Origin: Bacteroidales bacterium UBA5536
GTDB taxonomy: Bacteria; Bacteroidota; Bacteroidia; Bacteroidales; F082
DNA: 9,024 nucleotides
Direction of reading: 5' to 3'
Assembly (NCBI GenBank): GCA_002426795.1
Contig: DINQ01000009.1
Coordinates: 1-9,024, forward strand
Shown here one piece after another: positions 1-5,260 of the stretch (position 1 is the stretch's first letter; every line of letters starts with the position of its first letter). Position numbers and translations under genes: made by a program. The notes under the pieces are model-generated. The model did not search any database. It worked only from the letters and a program-made list of their open reading frames with translations, and was not told the DNA's origin.

Positions 1-112
1 GCGGGATTTCAAGGCACTTCACTGTCCGCCTACCGAAAAGTTTGTTTATTGTAATCACTTTAATATCAGCACTTTCTCCTGTATTACGAATAGCCAATAT
101 TGTGCCCAGTAC
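1..112 (-). other. Window edge; open frame following the HxlR stop codon
   Basis: No complete gene is visible here. On the minus strand the frame directly after the HxlR stop codon stays open for about 37 codons to the window edge, reading roughly VLGTILAIRNTGESADIKV near its start. There is no ATG at the beginning, only possible CTG or TTG codons. Other frames, including two on the plus strand, are also open across this short AT-rich stretch, so openness alone means little. It could be the end of a neighbouring gene cut by the window, or plain intergenic DNA. No hairpin with a T-tract was found to terminate the regulator gene. Confidence 0.2.
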
Positions 113-496
113 TTATTTTTTCTCTTTCAATTTTGGCTCTAAAACATTATTAATTCCCCATTTGCTCAATTCACTAAATAAAGGTCTTAAACTTTCTCCT
201 TTTTCAGTCAGCGTGTAAATAACTTTTGGCGGTACTTCCGCATAAACTTCTCTGTGTATTATTCCGTCATCTTCCAATTCGCGTAGTTGGGTTGTCATCA
301 TACGCTTGCTACAACCGGGCATCATTCTTTGAAGTTGTCCGAACCTATTTACGTCCACTGAAACAAAGTACAAAATCAAAGGCTTCCACTTTCCGCCAAT
401 GATTTTCAGTGTCGCACTTACAGGGCAGCCACCATACTTTTTAATGTTTTCGACCATATTGTCGAAGCGTTCAGAGTTTATTTCAATTTTTTCCAT
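113..496 (-). CDS. HxlR-family winged-helix transcriptional regulator
   Basis: The 127-residue product is a complete HxlR/YodB-type regulator, close to the usual 100-130 residues. Visible hallmarks are CPV near the N-terminus (Cys24), GGKWKPLIL (34-42), the recognition-helix region PGCSKRMMTTQLRELEDDG (60-78), and the wing strand PPKVIYTLTEKG (89-100). HxlR proteins bind DNA as dimers, and several (YodB, HypR) sense electrophiles or disulfide stress through the N-terminal cysteine. Cys24 matches that position. A second cysteine, Cys62, sits in the recognition region where many relatives have a hydrophobic residue. The gene is divergent from the lipoprotein operon starting at 618, and its promoter overlaps that operon's promoter, so it probably regulates both itself and the operon. 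Family assignment is firm; the ligand and targets are inferred. Confidence 0.95.
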   Translation of the reverse strand: MEKIEINSERFDNMVENIKKYGGCPVSATLKIIGGKWKPLILYFVSVDVNRFGQLQRMMPGCSKRMMTTQLRELEDDGIIHREVYAEVPPKVIYTLTEKGESLRPLFSELSKWGINNVLEPKLKEKK

Positions 497-504
497 TTCA
501 TAAG

Positions 505-521
505 TTGTTGTTTTTCAACAA
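505..521 (-). promoter_or_regulatory. Small hairpin in the HxlR 5' leader
   Basis: A perfect 6-base inverted repeat (TTGTTG / CAACAA, five-base loop) lies 9 bases upstream of the HxlR start codon, inside its predicted 5' untranslated leader. It could affect translation or simply be an AT-rich coincidence. There is no suitable run of T for termination in the direction of the gene. Confidence 0.3.
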
Positions 522-533
522 TGGTTACTATAT

Positions 534-565
534 TGTAACTATTTGCTTAAAATGTAACTACTTGC
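534..565. promoter_or_regulatory. Candidate HxlR operator: tandem direct repeat
   Basis: Two copies of a 13-base motif, TGTAACTATTTGC (534-546) and TGTAACTACTTGC (553-565), differ at one base and are spaced 19 bases apart, close to two helical turns. A further GTTAC/GTAAC inverted pair (524-528 and 535-539) abuts the first copy. The second copy touches the HxlR -7 box and the -33 element of the divergent operon. Tandem repeats upstream of the controlled gene are the binding mode described for Bacillus HxlR. The repeat is seen directly; its role as the regulator's binding site is inferred. Confidence 0.55.
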
Positions 566-592
566 AAAGATAGATATTAGTACTGAGATTTG
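562..592 (+). promoter_or_regulatory. Probable promoter of the lipoprotein operon
   Basis: TTG at 562-564 is followed after 20 bases by GAGATTTG at 585-592, which matches the Bacteroidota TAnnTTTG box at seven of eight defined and free positions. A start site near 599 would give a leader of about 20 bases before the ATG at 618. This promoter lies almost entirely on top of the minus-strand HxlR promoter, so the two cannot easily be occupied together. Confidence 0.5.
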
Positions 593-595
593 CAA
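565..595 (-). promoter_or_regulatory. Bacteroidota-type promoter for the HxlR gene
   Basis: Read on the minus strand, TTG (complement of 593-595) is followed after exactly 20 bases by TATCTTTG (complement of 565-572), a full match to the Bacteroidota TAnnTTTG -7 consensus. Transcription would start roughly 60 bases before the HxlR start codon, leaving the direct repeat within or next to the initial transcribed region, where a bound repressor would block it. Confidence 0.65.
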
Positions 596-617
596 AGAAC
601 TTTAAAATTGAAGAATA

Positions 618-1349
618 ATGAACAAAGTATTTATCATAGGTCTTGTCGGAATTTTCGCTGTTTCCTGCTCGCCTATTAAAAAATCGTTGGTTGAAAAAAC
701 CGAACAGCCGGTTACTGAAATCGCTATACGTGTGGTCAAGGATGGAATGATCGATGAGTTTAAAGAAACGCGAAAAAATTTCATAACTGTTCTTAAAGAA
801 CAAAAAGGTGTCTTGGCAGACCGTGAATTTCAATCGTTTTATGCCTTGCCAAAGCCCGATGAACGAGAAGTTTTTATTGGAATGACTGAATATGAAACCT
901 ATAAAACAGTTGGCAAGGTTCAAGGCAAAATGGGCGTTGTGAGCAAGTTCTTGAAGTTCAAAAAGACAATGGACTTAAAAGCCTATGTTTTTGTGCAGCA
1001 AACAGAAGGTTCTAAGTTCAATTTAAAATCGTTGGCTTCTGGAAATGGTGAAATTCTTGAAATCGGTGTCCGTAGGGTAAAGCCTGGAATGGAAAAAGAG
1101 TTCAACGAATACCGCAAGCAATTTGTTGACTTGCTTAGTTCTTATGAAGGTGTTAAAGAAAGCTATGAGTTTAAAGTCGTTGGCGGAAAGGACATTGAAG
1201 GTTTAACCGTTGGAATGACTGTTTACGAAAGCAAAGAAGCTTTTATGAAACTTGCCGAACCCATTATGAAAGAAGAAATAACACAAAAGTACTTTAGCAC
1301 TTTTAATGTGGTTGCTTCTCAATTTTCCTTTTCAACCACTAATCAATAA
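618..1349 (+). CDS. Lipoprotein with two ABM-like (dimeric alpha-beta barrel) domains
   Basis: The 243-residue product begins with a short lipoprotein signal (hydrophobic stretch, then AVSC with the acylated Cys17), so it should be anchored to the periplasmic side of the envelope. It contains two related domains at about 31-127 and 143-236. The repeats are evident from TEIAIRVVKDGMIDEF (33-48) against LEIGVRRVKPGMEKEF (147-162), and VFIGMTEYET (85-94) against LTVGMTVYES (196-205). This pattern, a beta strand, an amphipathic helix and a G-M-T-x-Y-E strand, resembles ABM or NIPSNAP-like dimeric alpha-beta barrels. Those families include heme-, quinone- and antibiotic-modifying enzymes, but no catalytic residues can be assigned here. 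It is the first gene of a three-gene operon and ends four bases before the next start. It is paralogous to the protein encoded at 1755. Confidence 0.85.
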   Translation: MNKVFIIGLVGIFAVSCSPIKKSLVEKTEQPVTEIAIRVVKDGMIDEFKETRKNFITVLKEQKGVLADREFQSFYALPKPDEREVFIGMTEYETYKTVGKVQGKMGVVSKFLKFKKTMDLKAYVFVQQTEGSKFNLKSLASGNGEILEIGVRRVKPGMEKEFNEYRKQFVDLLSSYEGVKESYEFKVVGGKDIEGLTVGMTVYESKEAFMKLAEPIMKEEITQKYFSTFNVVASQFSFSTTNQ

Positions 1350-1353
1350 CAAG

Positions 1354-1758
1354 ATGAGTATCACAAATAAAATTCCTAAATGGATTGAATATTATGCACT
1401 GTTTTTAGGTGTGTTGGGTATTGGTGCTGGATTAGCTGGCTACTTTGCTCCAAATCTTATGTTTAGTAATATCACTGTTGATTTTGCTGAAATATCAACA
1501 GCAACAGGTATGTTTGCAGCCCGCAATATCGCATTTGGGGTTATAGCTTTCGTAGCATTTATTGCAAAAGATTCAAAGTTTCTGTTTTTGCTGTTTGTAG
1601 GAAGAATTATTACAGAAATACAAGATTTAGGAGTAATCATCGGAACTGAAGCAGTCCCTGTTCCTGCGATTGTCTTGATTTTGGTTTGGGCAATCTTTTT
1701 TCTAATCCCAGAATTTTTGGCAATTAAAACGCTTAACAAAACTATCAAACAAAAATGA
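1354..1758 (+). CDS. Four-helix integral membrane protein (DoxX/DUF4345-like guess)
   Basis: The ATG at 1354 is preferred because it lies four bases after the upstream stop; an in-frame ATG at 1306 would add 16 residues and overlap the previous gene. The 134-residue product has four hydrophobic segments at about 12-32, 50-70, 75-97 and 103-123. It has a basic C-terminal tail and a motif-like stretch ATGMFAARNIAFG (50-62) in the second segment. Size and layout resemble small DoxX-like or DUF4345-like inner-membrane proteins, but the sequence is not enough to name a family firmly. Its stop codon overlaps the next start in an ATGA, which suggests translational coupling. Being sandwiched between two homologous lipoproteins suggests the three act together. 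Confidence 0.8.
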   Translation: MSITNKIPKWIEYYALFLGVLGIGAGLAGYFAPNLMFSNITVDFAEISTATGMFAARNIAFGVIAFVAFIAKDSKFLFLLFVGRIITEIQDLGVIIGTEAVPVPAIVLILVWAIFFLIPEFLAIKTLNKTIKQK

Positions 1759-2513
1759 AAAAGTATTTAATCAAGATAAGCCTTTTTTCTGTTGGGCTTG
1801 CGGTTTTGATGTCTTGTAATCAAAGCCCGAAACAAGCAGATGAAACGAATAATTCACAAAATAAAACGGAGAATAAAATGGAACAAAAATCAGTATTAGA
1901 AATTGCCATTCGAAAAGTAAAAGAAGGGCAAGACGAAGCATTCGTAAATGCAAGAACCGCCTTTATCAATAAATTAAAGGCTCAGCAAGGTATTCAGCAA
2001 GACTGGGAATTCAAGTCTTTTTTCACAATGCCCGAACCTGACAATACAGATGTGTTTGTCGGAATGACACGTTACGAGTCTGCCGAAGCTATACAAAACA
2101 TTGCAAACAACCTTATGCAGTCTCCTGAAGCAGGTCAGTTCTTTGGCACCTTTGATATGAAAGCGTTTGTAGCGGTTCAACCTGCCGATGGAAGCAATTT
2201 CAAATTAGAAGATTACATTAAAGACGGTAATGTTTTGGAAGTTGCAGTTAGAACTGTCAAAGAAGGCAATGAAAACGACTTTGAATCTAAGCGTAAAGGA
2301 TTTTTCGATTTAATTGCTCAACAAGATGGCTATTTGTTTGATAAGGAGTTTATCGACCTTCAAACTGGCGATAAAGTTGTGTTGATTGGCTGGAAGTCAA
2401 TGGCGGATTTTCAAAAAGGAGCTGGCTATCTTCAAACGCAACCGCAAATGGGAGAATTTTTCGGTATTCTTAATGTCAAAGCTTATCAAGCACTTGTCCT
2501 AAGTTCAAATTAA
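1755..2513 (+). CDS. Second ABM-like two-domain lipoprotein, paralogue of the gene at 618
   Basis: The 252-residue product has a lipoprotein signal ending in LMSC (Cys21). A flexible N/Q/K/E-rich linker to about residue 45 follows, then two repeated domains at about 46-142 and 159-248. Repeat hallmarks are LEIAIRKVKEGQDEAF (48-63) against LEVAVRTVKEGNENDF (161-176), and FVGMTRYES (101-109) against VLIGWKSMADF (209-219). The domain order matches the lipoprotein at 618, including the PEPDxxxVFVGMTxYE segment, so the two arose by duplication. The start codon overlaps the upstream stop (ATGA). A terminator follows 23 bases after the stop. It is probably envelope-anchored and may pair with its paralogue into a four-domain barrel assembly. 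The enzymatic activity is unknown. Confidence 0.85.
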   Translation: MKKYLIKISLFSVGLAVLMSCNQSPKQADETNNSQNKTENKMEQKSVLEIAIRKVKEGQDEAFVNARTAFINKLKAQQGIQQDWEFKSFFTMPEPDNTDVFVGMTRYESAEAIQNIANNLMQSPEAGQFFGTFDMKAFVAVQPADGSNFKLEDYIKDGNVLEVAVRTVKEGNENDFESKRKGFFDLIAQQDGYLFDKEFIDLQTGDKVVLIGWKSMADFQKGAGYLQTQPQMGEFFGILNVKAYQALVLSSN

Positions 2514-2536
2514 TTTAGAGCTAAATATTAATTATT

Positions 2537-2572
2537 AAAACAGTCTTCATTTCGGTGTGGGCTGTTTTTTTT
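2537..2572 (+). terminator. Intrinsic terminator of the lipoprotein operon
   Basis: AAAACAGTC (2537-2545) pairs with GGCTGTTTT (2560-2568), with one G:U pair and a 14-base loop. The stem runs into eight T residues (2565-2572). It lies 23 bases after the last operon stop codon, so it closes the three-gene transcript. Confidence 0.85.
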
Positions 2573-2581
2573 GTATTCTGA

Positions 2582-2669
2582 CTAACGTAAAAATTTACGT
2601 CTGATTATCAGTGTTTTGTGTTTCCCAAAATTATTCCTTTTTTCTATCACTTTTATCCTTTTACGTTAG
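2582..2669. repeat. 11-base inverted repeat enclosing a 16-base palindrome
   Basis: CTAACGTAAAA (2582-2592) has a perfect inverted partner TTTTACGTTAG at 2659-2669, 66 bases apart. The left arm also begins a self-palindrome, ACGTAAAAATTTACGT (2585-2600), so the DNA could fold in two competing ways. A short CTGATTATCAG hairpin follows at 2601-2611. No gene lies here. The ends read xCTAAC...GTTAGCC, faintly similar to attC core sites, but internal pairing is poor. It may be a remnant of a mobile or structured repeat. Confidence 0.45.
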
Positions 2670-2753
2670 CCGTCGAAATTAATAGAATCTGTAAAAATTG
2701 ATACATTCCCGACACCTCAATTTTGGAGGATTTTATCTGGGGAATTGTGCACA

Positions 2754-2884
2754 ACGTTTTGCAAATATGGCTCGCAGCCGGTTTATCACCTGATTGCTTA
2801 TTTTGTAATGTATGTTTCCTTTTGCATTCATTTTGCCAGATGTCCGCTCATCGGCTGTGAGCTATATTTGCTGTTACCCAACGT
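2754..2884 (-). repeat. Long imperfect hairpin, possibly an attC-like recombination site
   Basis: The 20-base arm at 2761-2780 (starting GCAAATATGG) pairs with 2852-2871 at 18 of 20 positions. Outer ACGTT (2754-2758) and AACGT (2880-2884) add a second pairing block, separated by unequal spacers of 2 and 8 bases. The central 71 bases pair poorly. On the minus strand the ends read GGGTAACA...AACGTTGTGC. The 3' core GTTGTGC differs from the attC GTTRRRY consensus at one base. Total length is near that of long attC sites such as Vibrio repeats. The 5' core is a poor fit, no integrase is in view, and it may instead be a Bacteroidota intergenic hairpin repeat. The truncated avd ends only 16 bases away. 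Confidence 0.4.
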
Positions 2885-2899
2885 AATTCCTTTCATTTT

Positions 2900-3019
2900 T
2901 CATAGGCTTTCGCCAATGGAGTACTTAAATTCCTTCCTGAAATATTTGGTAAACTTGAATATCTCAAGCAGAAGATCACAGCAAGCTTTATATACTGGTA
3001 AATCATAATGTAATCCCAT
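2900..3019 (-). pseudogene. avd: Truncated avd (DGR accessory variability determinant, S23-like four-helix bundle)
   Basis: The frame starting at the ATG at 3019 gives 39 residues beginning MGLHYDLPVYKACCDLLLEI and continuing FKFTKYFRKEFKYSIGESL before a TGA stop. This is the N-terminal helix region of DGR Avd / S23-like four-helix bundle proteins, which normally run to about 115-130 residues. The rest is absent; beyond the stop the sequence passes straight into the hairpin element. In DGRs, Avd binds the reverse transcriptase and template RNA and is needed for mutagenic retrohoming. Its position about 50 bases after the target gene matches the common target-avd-template-RT order. The fragment could not form the bundle, so I treat it as a pseudogene. 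An in-frame upstream ATG at 3085 overlaps the target gene and is unlikely. Confidence 0.75.
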
Positions 3020-3069
3020 AATTTCGATGGGACTTCGCCTCATACCATACCCCAAATAGTCAAAGCGCC

Positions 3070-4428
3070 CTAATCCCTGAGACAACGGACGCTAAAGCCG
3101 TAATGCTTATTGAGAGCGCCCCCGCTCACGTAGCCGTAGTCGTAATTCAGGCCGAGGACAATGGCGTCGCTGGAAGAGCTCTCCGTAGAAGACCACCAGT
3201 GGCCGTGGTAGCCAATGGTGAGGAAGTAACCACTGGAGTAACGATAGCCACCCGGCAGGCCTGAGAAGCCGTATTCATCTGTCCCCCAGTGTGTCCAGGG
3301 TTGACTCCAACGAGGATGCTCACTGGTATTGCAACCGCCGCCAAGCGGCGAAGTCACCTGCCTACACGATTTTAACTCATCGCCATGAGGATAACCCGCT
3401 CCGCCAATATAATCTGTTAAATCAGTCCATTCGTCATGGGAAGGCACATGCCAGCCTGTGGGGCAAAGGCCGTTGGGGTCAATTGTAGCCCACCAGTTGT
3501 ATAGTGCGCCATAACTATCTTTCCATGTAATATCATTATCGTACCAAACATAGGCGCCTGAAGTAAGGTTGCTCCAGAAATTGTCGTCCGTGACATTGGG
3601 AATGGCAGTACCGTTCTGATAGGTTTTGGTTTTCAGGTTTTCTTTCATCCAGCATTGATTACCTATCTGCACAGTATTATAAACATTGCCATCAATATCT
3701 GTAACAGTAGGGGCACCAGGGCATGGATCGCCGGTATAATGAAAATAATAGATATGGTCTCCTGTGGGTGAACTCGTGATGACTCGTAAACCTTGATCAG
3801 TTAATGAAGTAAATTTAAGCATATCACCCAGGTCAAATACAAAATTATTCAGGGCATTACCCGATTTATAATCCCCTGTTCCGGTTTTCTGCTGCCCGTT
3901 GTATACCAGTTTGCAATATCCTGAAGCATATGCATCAGATGGAGAATTGAACATTTTTATCGTCCGGTTTTGCTTATCTGCACGGGCAGTAAGAAAATAG
4001 AGGCTTTCCCTACCAGGGTAAAAGGTCAAGGTGTGTTTGCCCTGTTCTAACTGAAAAACTTGATTGATTATCTCCCTGCCTATAACATCGCTGACAGTGA
4101 TCAGAATATTTTCTTTTTCGGGTAAATAGAGGCTCACTGTTGTTTTGTCTTTCATTGGATTGGGGTAGTTTTGCGAGAGGGAAAAAGAATTGTCATCGAA
4201 GGCGAAGTTTTCATTCATGCCTGTGATGTAGTCAAGCACCAAAACGGTATCAGGTGAATAAAGCGTGGTGTCCCCGCCCTGGGTCAGGTTCTCGATCAAT
4301 ATGCTGTTTAATGGTACATGCTGGGCATTGCTATCGGCGGTGAAGGTTAGGGTCATTGCCGGTTTCTGGGCGAAAGCGCCCATGATCATTGGGCTCATTA
4401 AAACTGTAAGTAAAATTCTTGTTTTCAT
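3070..4428 (-). CDS. Secreted FISUMP-domain protein, probable DGR variable (target) protein
   Basis: The 452-residue product has a signal peptide ending near AFA-Q21 and a short N-terminal beta region (about 22-80). Next comes a segment resembling a type IX secretion type-A sorting domain at 82-160 (QNYPNPMKDKTTVSLYLPEK, then SDVIGREI). A spacer follows, then a Fibrobacter-succinogenes major paralogous (FISUMP) domain at about 241-452: DIDGNVYNTVQIGNQCWMKE, YGALYNWW, GLCPTGWHVPSHDEW, WWSSTE and the terminal GFSVRCLRD. This fold is C-type-lectin/formylglycine-enzyme-like and is a known DGR target scaffold. The C-terminal part has the composition of a variable repeat (separate entry), and an avd fragment follows. 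It is likely a surface or secreted ligand-binding protein. Placement of the sorting-like domain before the FISUMP domain, not at the C-terminus, is unusual for export by type IX secretion. Confidence 0.85.
   Translation of the reverse strand: MKTRILLTVLMSPMIMGAFAQKPAMTLTFTADSNAQHVPLNSILIENLTQGGDTTLYSPDTVLVLDYITGMNENFAFDDNSFSLSQNYPNPMKDKTTVSLYLPEKENILITVSDVIGREIINQVFQLEQGKHTLTFYPGRESLYFLTARADKQNRTIKMFNSPSDAYASGYCKLVYNGQQKTGTGDYKSGNALNNFVFDLGDMLKFTSLTDQGLRVITSSPTGDHIYYFHYTGDPCPGAPTVTDIDGNVYNTVQIGNQCWMKENLKTKTYQNGTAIPNVTDDNFWSNLTSGAYVWYDNDITWKDSYGALYNWWATIDPNGLCPTGWHVPSHDEWTDLTDYIGGAGYPHGDELKSCRQVTSPLGGGCNTSEHPRWSQPWTHWGTDEYGFSGLPGGYRYSSGYFLTIGYHGHWWSSTESSSSDAIVLGLNYDYGYVSGGALNKHYGFSVRCLRD
3073..3270 (-). 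other. Putative DGR variable repeat (VR) at the 3' end of the target gene
   Basis: Codons for residues about 387-451 form a tract bounded by conserved GFSGLPGG and GFSVRCLRD. Between these, apart from the WWSSTE core, nearly every codon ends in C or T, including many TAC, CAC, AGC, GAC, GGC, CTC and GTC. That is what adenine-targeted mutagenesis of AAC/AAT codons in a template repeat produces. The stop codon is followed by GGGCGCTTTGACTATTTG, similar to what I recall downstream of variable repeats in related DGRs. No template copy is present in the window, so adenine-specific substitution cannot be shown directly. Confidence 0.6.
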
Positions 4429-4826
4429 AATGCATTGAATTAATTGGTTAGCATTTTATGATCATTTTTAAATATTTTATTTTATGTAGGTTTTCTTCAT
4501 TATGTTGGGTAACTAGTAGATACCCCCACCCCACTTGCACTTAGCACCCTAGCTGCGATCAAGCTAAGCACAAGTTCTGCTGTTTCACCCATACCCCAAT
4601 CGTGAGGGTCAATATCTTTCAAGTTTTCTTTCATGCGGTTTCGTTTAGTTTATCAAACAACAACATACAGCTCGCCCCTGCGACACAATTTCTTTGAGCC
4701 ATCCAGAGCGCAGTGGGATGGCCTTCCCGCTAAATTTCTTTCTTTTTCCCTCACCGACGCGGAAGGCCGGCAGTACCGGCAGCAGCCGGTGTTATTCCAT
4801 GCCATAAAAGTAAAAAAACTTTCGCT
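4429..4826. other. Non-coding region upstream of the FISUMP gene
   Basis: No convincing gene is visible. The first 80 bases are very AT-rich and must hold the FISUMP gene promoter, though I find no clear TTG/TAnnTTTG pair on the minus strand. Further along, GCCATCC (4698-4704) and GGATGGC (4716-4722) form a 7-base hairpin, and CCGGCAG repeats around 4767-4790. A 65-codon plus-strand frame (4633-4830) has no family resemblance and is taken as chance. Confidence 0.5.
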
Positions 4827-4961
4827 TTAATAAAAATATTTCAAGGGTATTAAACGGTGTAAAAATAGCGGTGTAAGATAAGGTGTTGGGCTTTCTAACG
4901 AAGACGAGCTTCTATAAACCAACGTACAGTCCGACTCCGTCAGAACAAAAACGATTCTCAT
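4827..4961 (-). CDS. Possible 44-residue small ORF beside the 72-base repeat
   Basis: On the minus strand an ATG at 4961 opens a 44-codon frame (MRIVFVLTESDCTLVYR..., serine-rich middle, hydrophobic aromatic end) closing with TAA at 4827. It starts five bases from copy 1 of the 72-base element, so the two may travel together, but copy 2 lacks this neighbouring sequence. No ribosome-binding site, promoter or domain is recognisable. I have a vague impression that similar short frames occur in Bacteroidota intergenic DNA, which could equally reflect a conserved non-coding repeat. Low confidence that it is translated. Confidence 0.2.
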   Translation of the reverse strand: MRIVFVLTESDCTLVYRSSSSLESPTPYLTPLFLHRLIPLKYFY

Positions 4962-5066
4962 TCCCGCGCGGCCCTGCAAAGTTTACCTCCCGACCAAAAG
5001 AAGGGAGGGGTTTGGTCCTTTGCCCTGACAAAGGACATAAAACAATCGTGTCCTAATGAAGACGAG
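4895..5066 (+). repeat. Short direct repeats flanking the 72-base element
   Basis: CTAACGAAGACGAG (4895-4908) and CTAATGAAGACGAG (5053-5066) match at 13 of 14 positions and bracket copy 1 of the 72-base element at 4966-5037. CGGTGTAA also appears twice at about 4855 and 4869. The bracketing could be a residue of insertion or a composite repeat, but 58-base and 15-base gaps on either side argue against a simple target-site duplication. Confidence 0.35.
4966..5037 (+). repeat. 72-base intergenic repeat, copy 1
   Basis: This block matches 8879-8950 at 70 of 72 positions in the same orientation; the differences are at 4983/8896 and 5028/8941. It holds nested inverted repeats: CCTCCC/GGGAGG (4986-4991, 5003-5008), GACCAAA/TTTGGTC (4992-4998, 5011-5017) and GTCCTTTG/CAAAGGAC (5015-5022, 5029-5036). 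The first two compete, and the third is an 8-base stem with a six-base loop. No T-tract follows on either strand, so it is not an ordinary terminator. It is probably a dispersed, REP-like or MITE-like structured element. Confidence 0.8.
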
Positions 5067-5078
5067 ACCGCCACAGTC

Positions 5079-5105
5079 ACTAAAAGTGCTACCCGCACTT
5101 TTAGT
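5079..5105. repeat. 11-base perfect hairpin
   Basis: ACTAAAAGTGC (5079-5089) and GCACTTTTAGT (5095-5105) form a perfect 11-base stem with a five-base loop, 41 bases after the 72-base repeat. Neither side has a following T-run suited to termination. It may be a protein-binding palindrome or part of the same composite repeat region. A weaker CCTTC/GAAGG stem follows directly. Confidence 0.45.
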
Positions 5106-5203
5106 TCCTTCCCCGAAGGATCGGGACAGGCGCGGAATCGATTTTCAAAAGATACTTTTCCAGGCGTTTATCCTTCCGTAATCACTTTCCCAAGCTTTTA
5201 CTC

Positions 5204-5239
5204 AAAAAAAAAGCAGCCCCCTATTCAGGAAGCTGCTTT
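5204..5239 (-). terminator. Intrinsic terminator of the carboxypeptidase-regulatory-like protein gene
   Basis: On the minus strand AAAGCAGC (complement of 5232-5239) pairs with GCTGCTTT (complement of 5210-5217) across a 14-base loop, and the stem continues into six further T residues (complement of 5204-5209). It starts 21 bases after the stop codon at 5261, an ideal intrinsic terminator for that gene. Confidence 0.9.
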
Positions 5240-5260
5240 CAGTAGCGGCATGTGCAGCTG

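Noticed and set aside
1306..1353. Upstream start for the membrane protein gene
   Set aside because: It would overlap the preceding gene by 44 bases; the ATG at 1354 directly follows that gene's stop and gives a normal N-terminus before the first membrane segment.
2745..3008. 87-codon plus-strand frame
   Set aside because: It spans the hairpin element and the antisense of the avd fragment, so it is a shadow.
4895..5066. Target-site duplication of an inserted 72-base element
   Set aside because: The 14-base direct repeats are 58 and 15 bases away from the element ends, not adjacent, and copy 2 lacks them.
5079..5105. Intrinsic terminator
   Set aside because: The stem is strong, but no T-run follows on either strand and no gene ends into it; the real terminator of the neighbouring gene is at 5204-5239.
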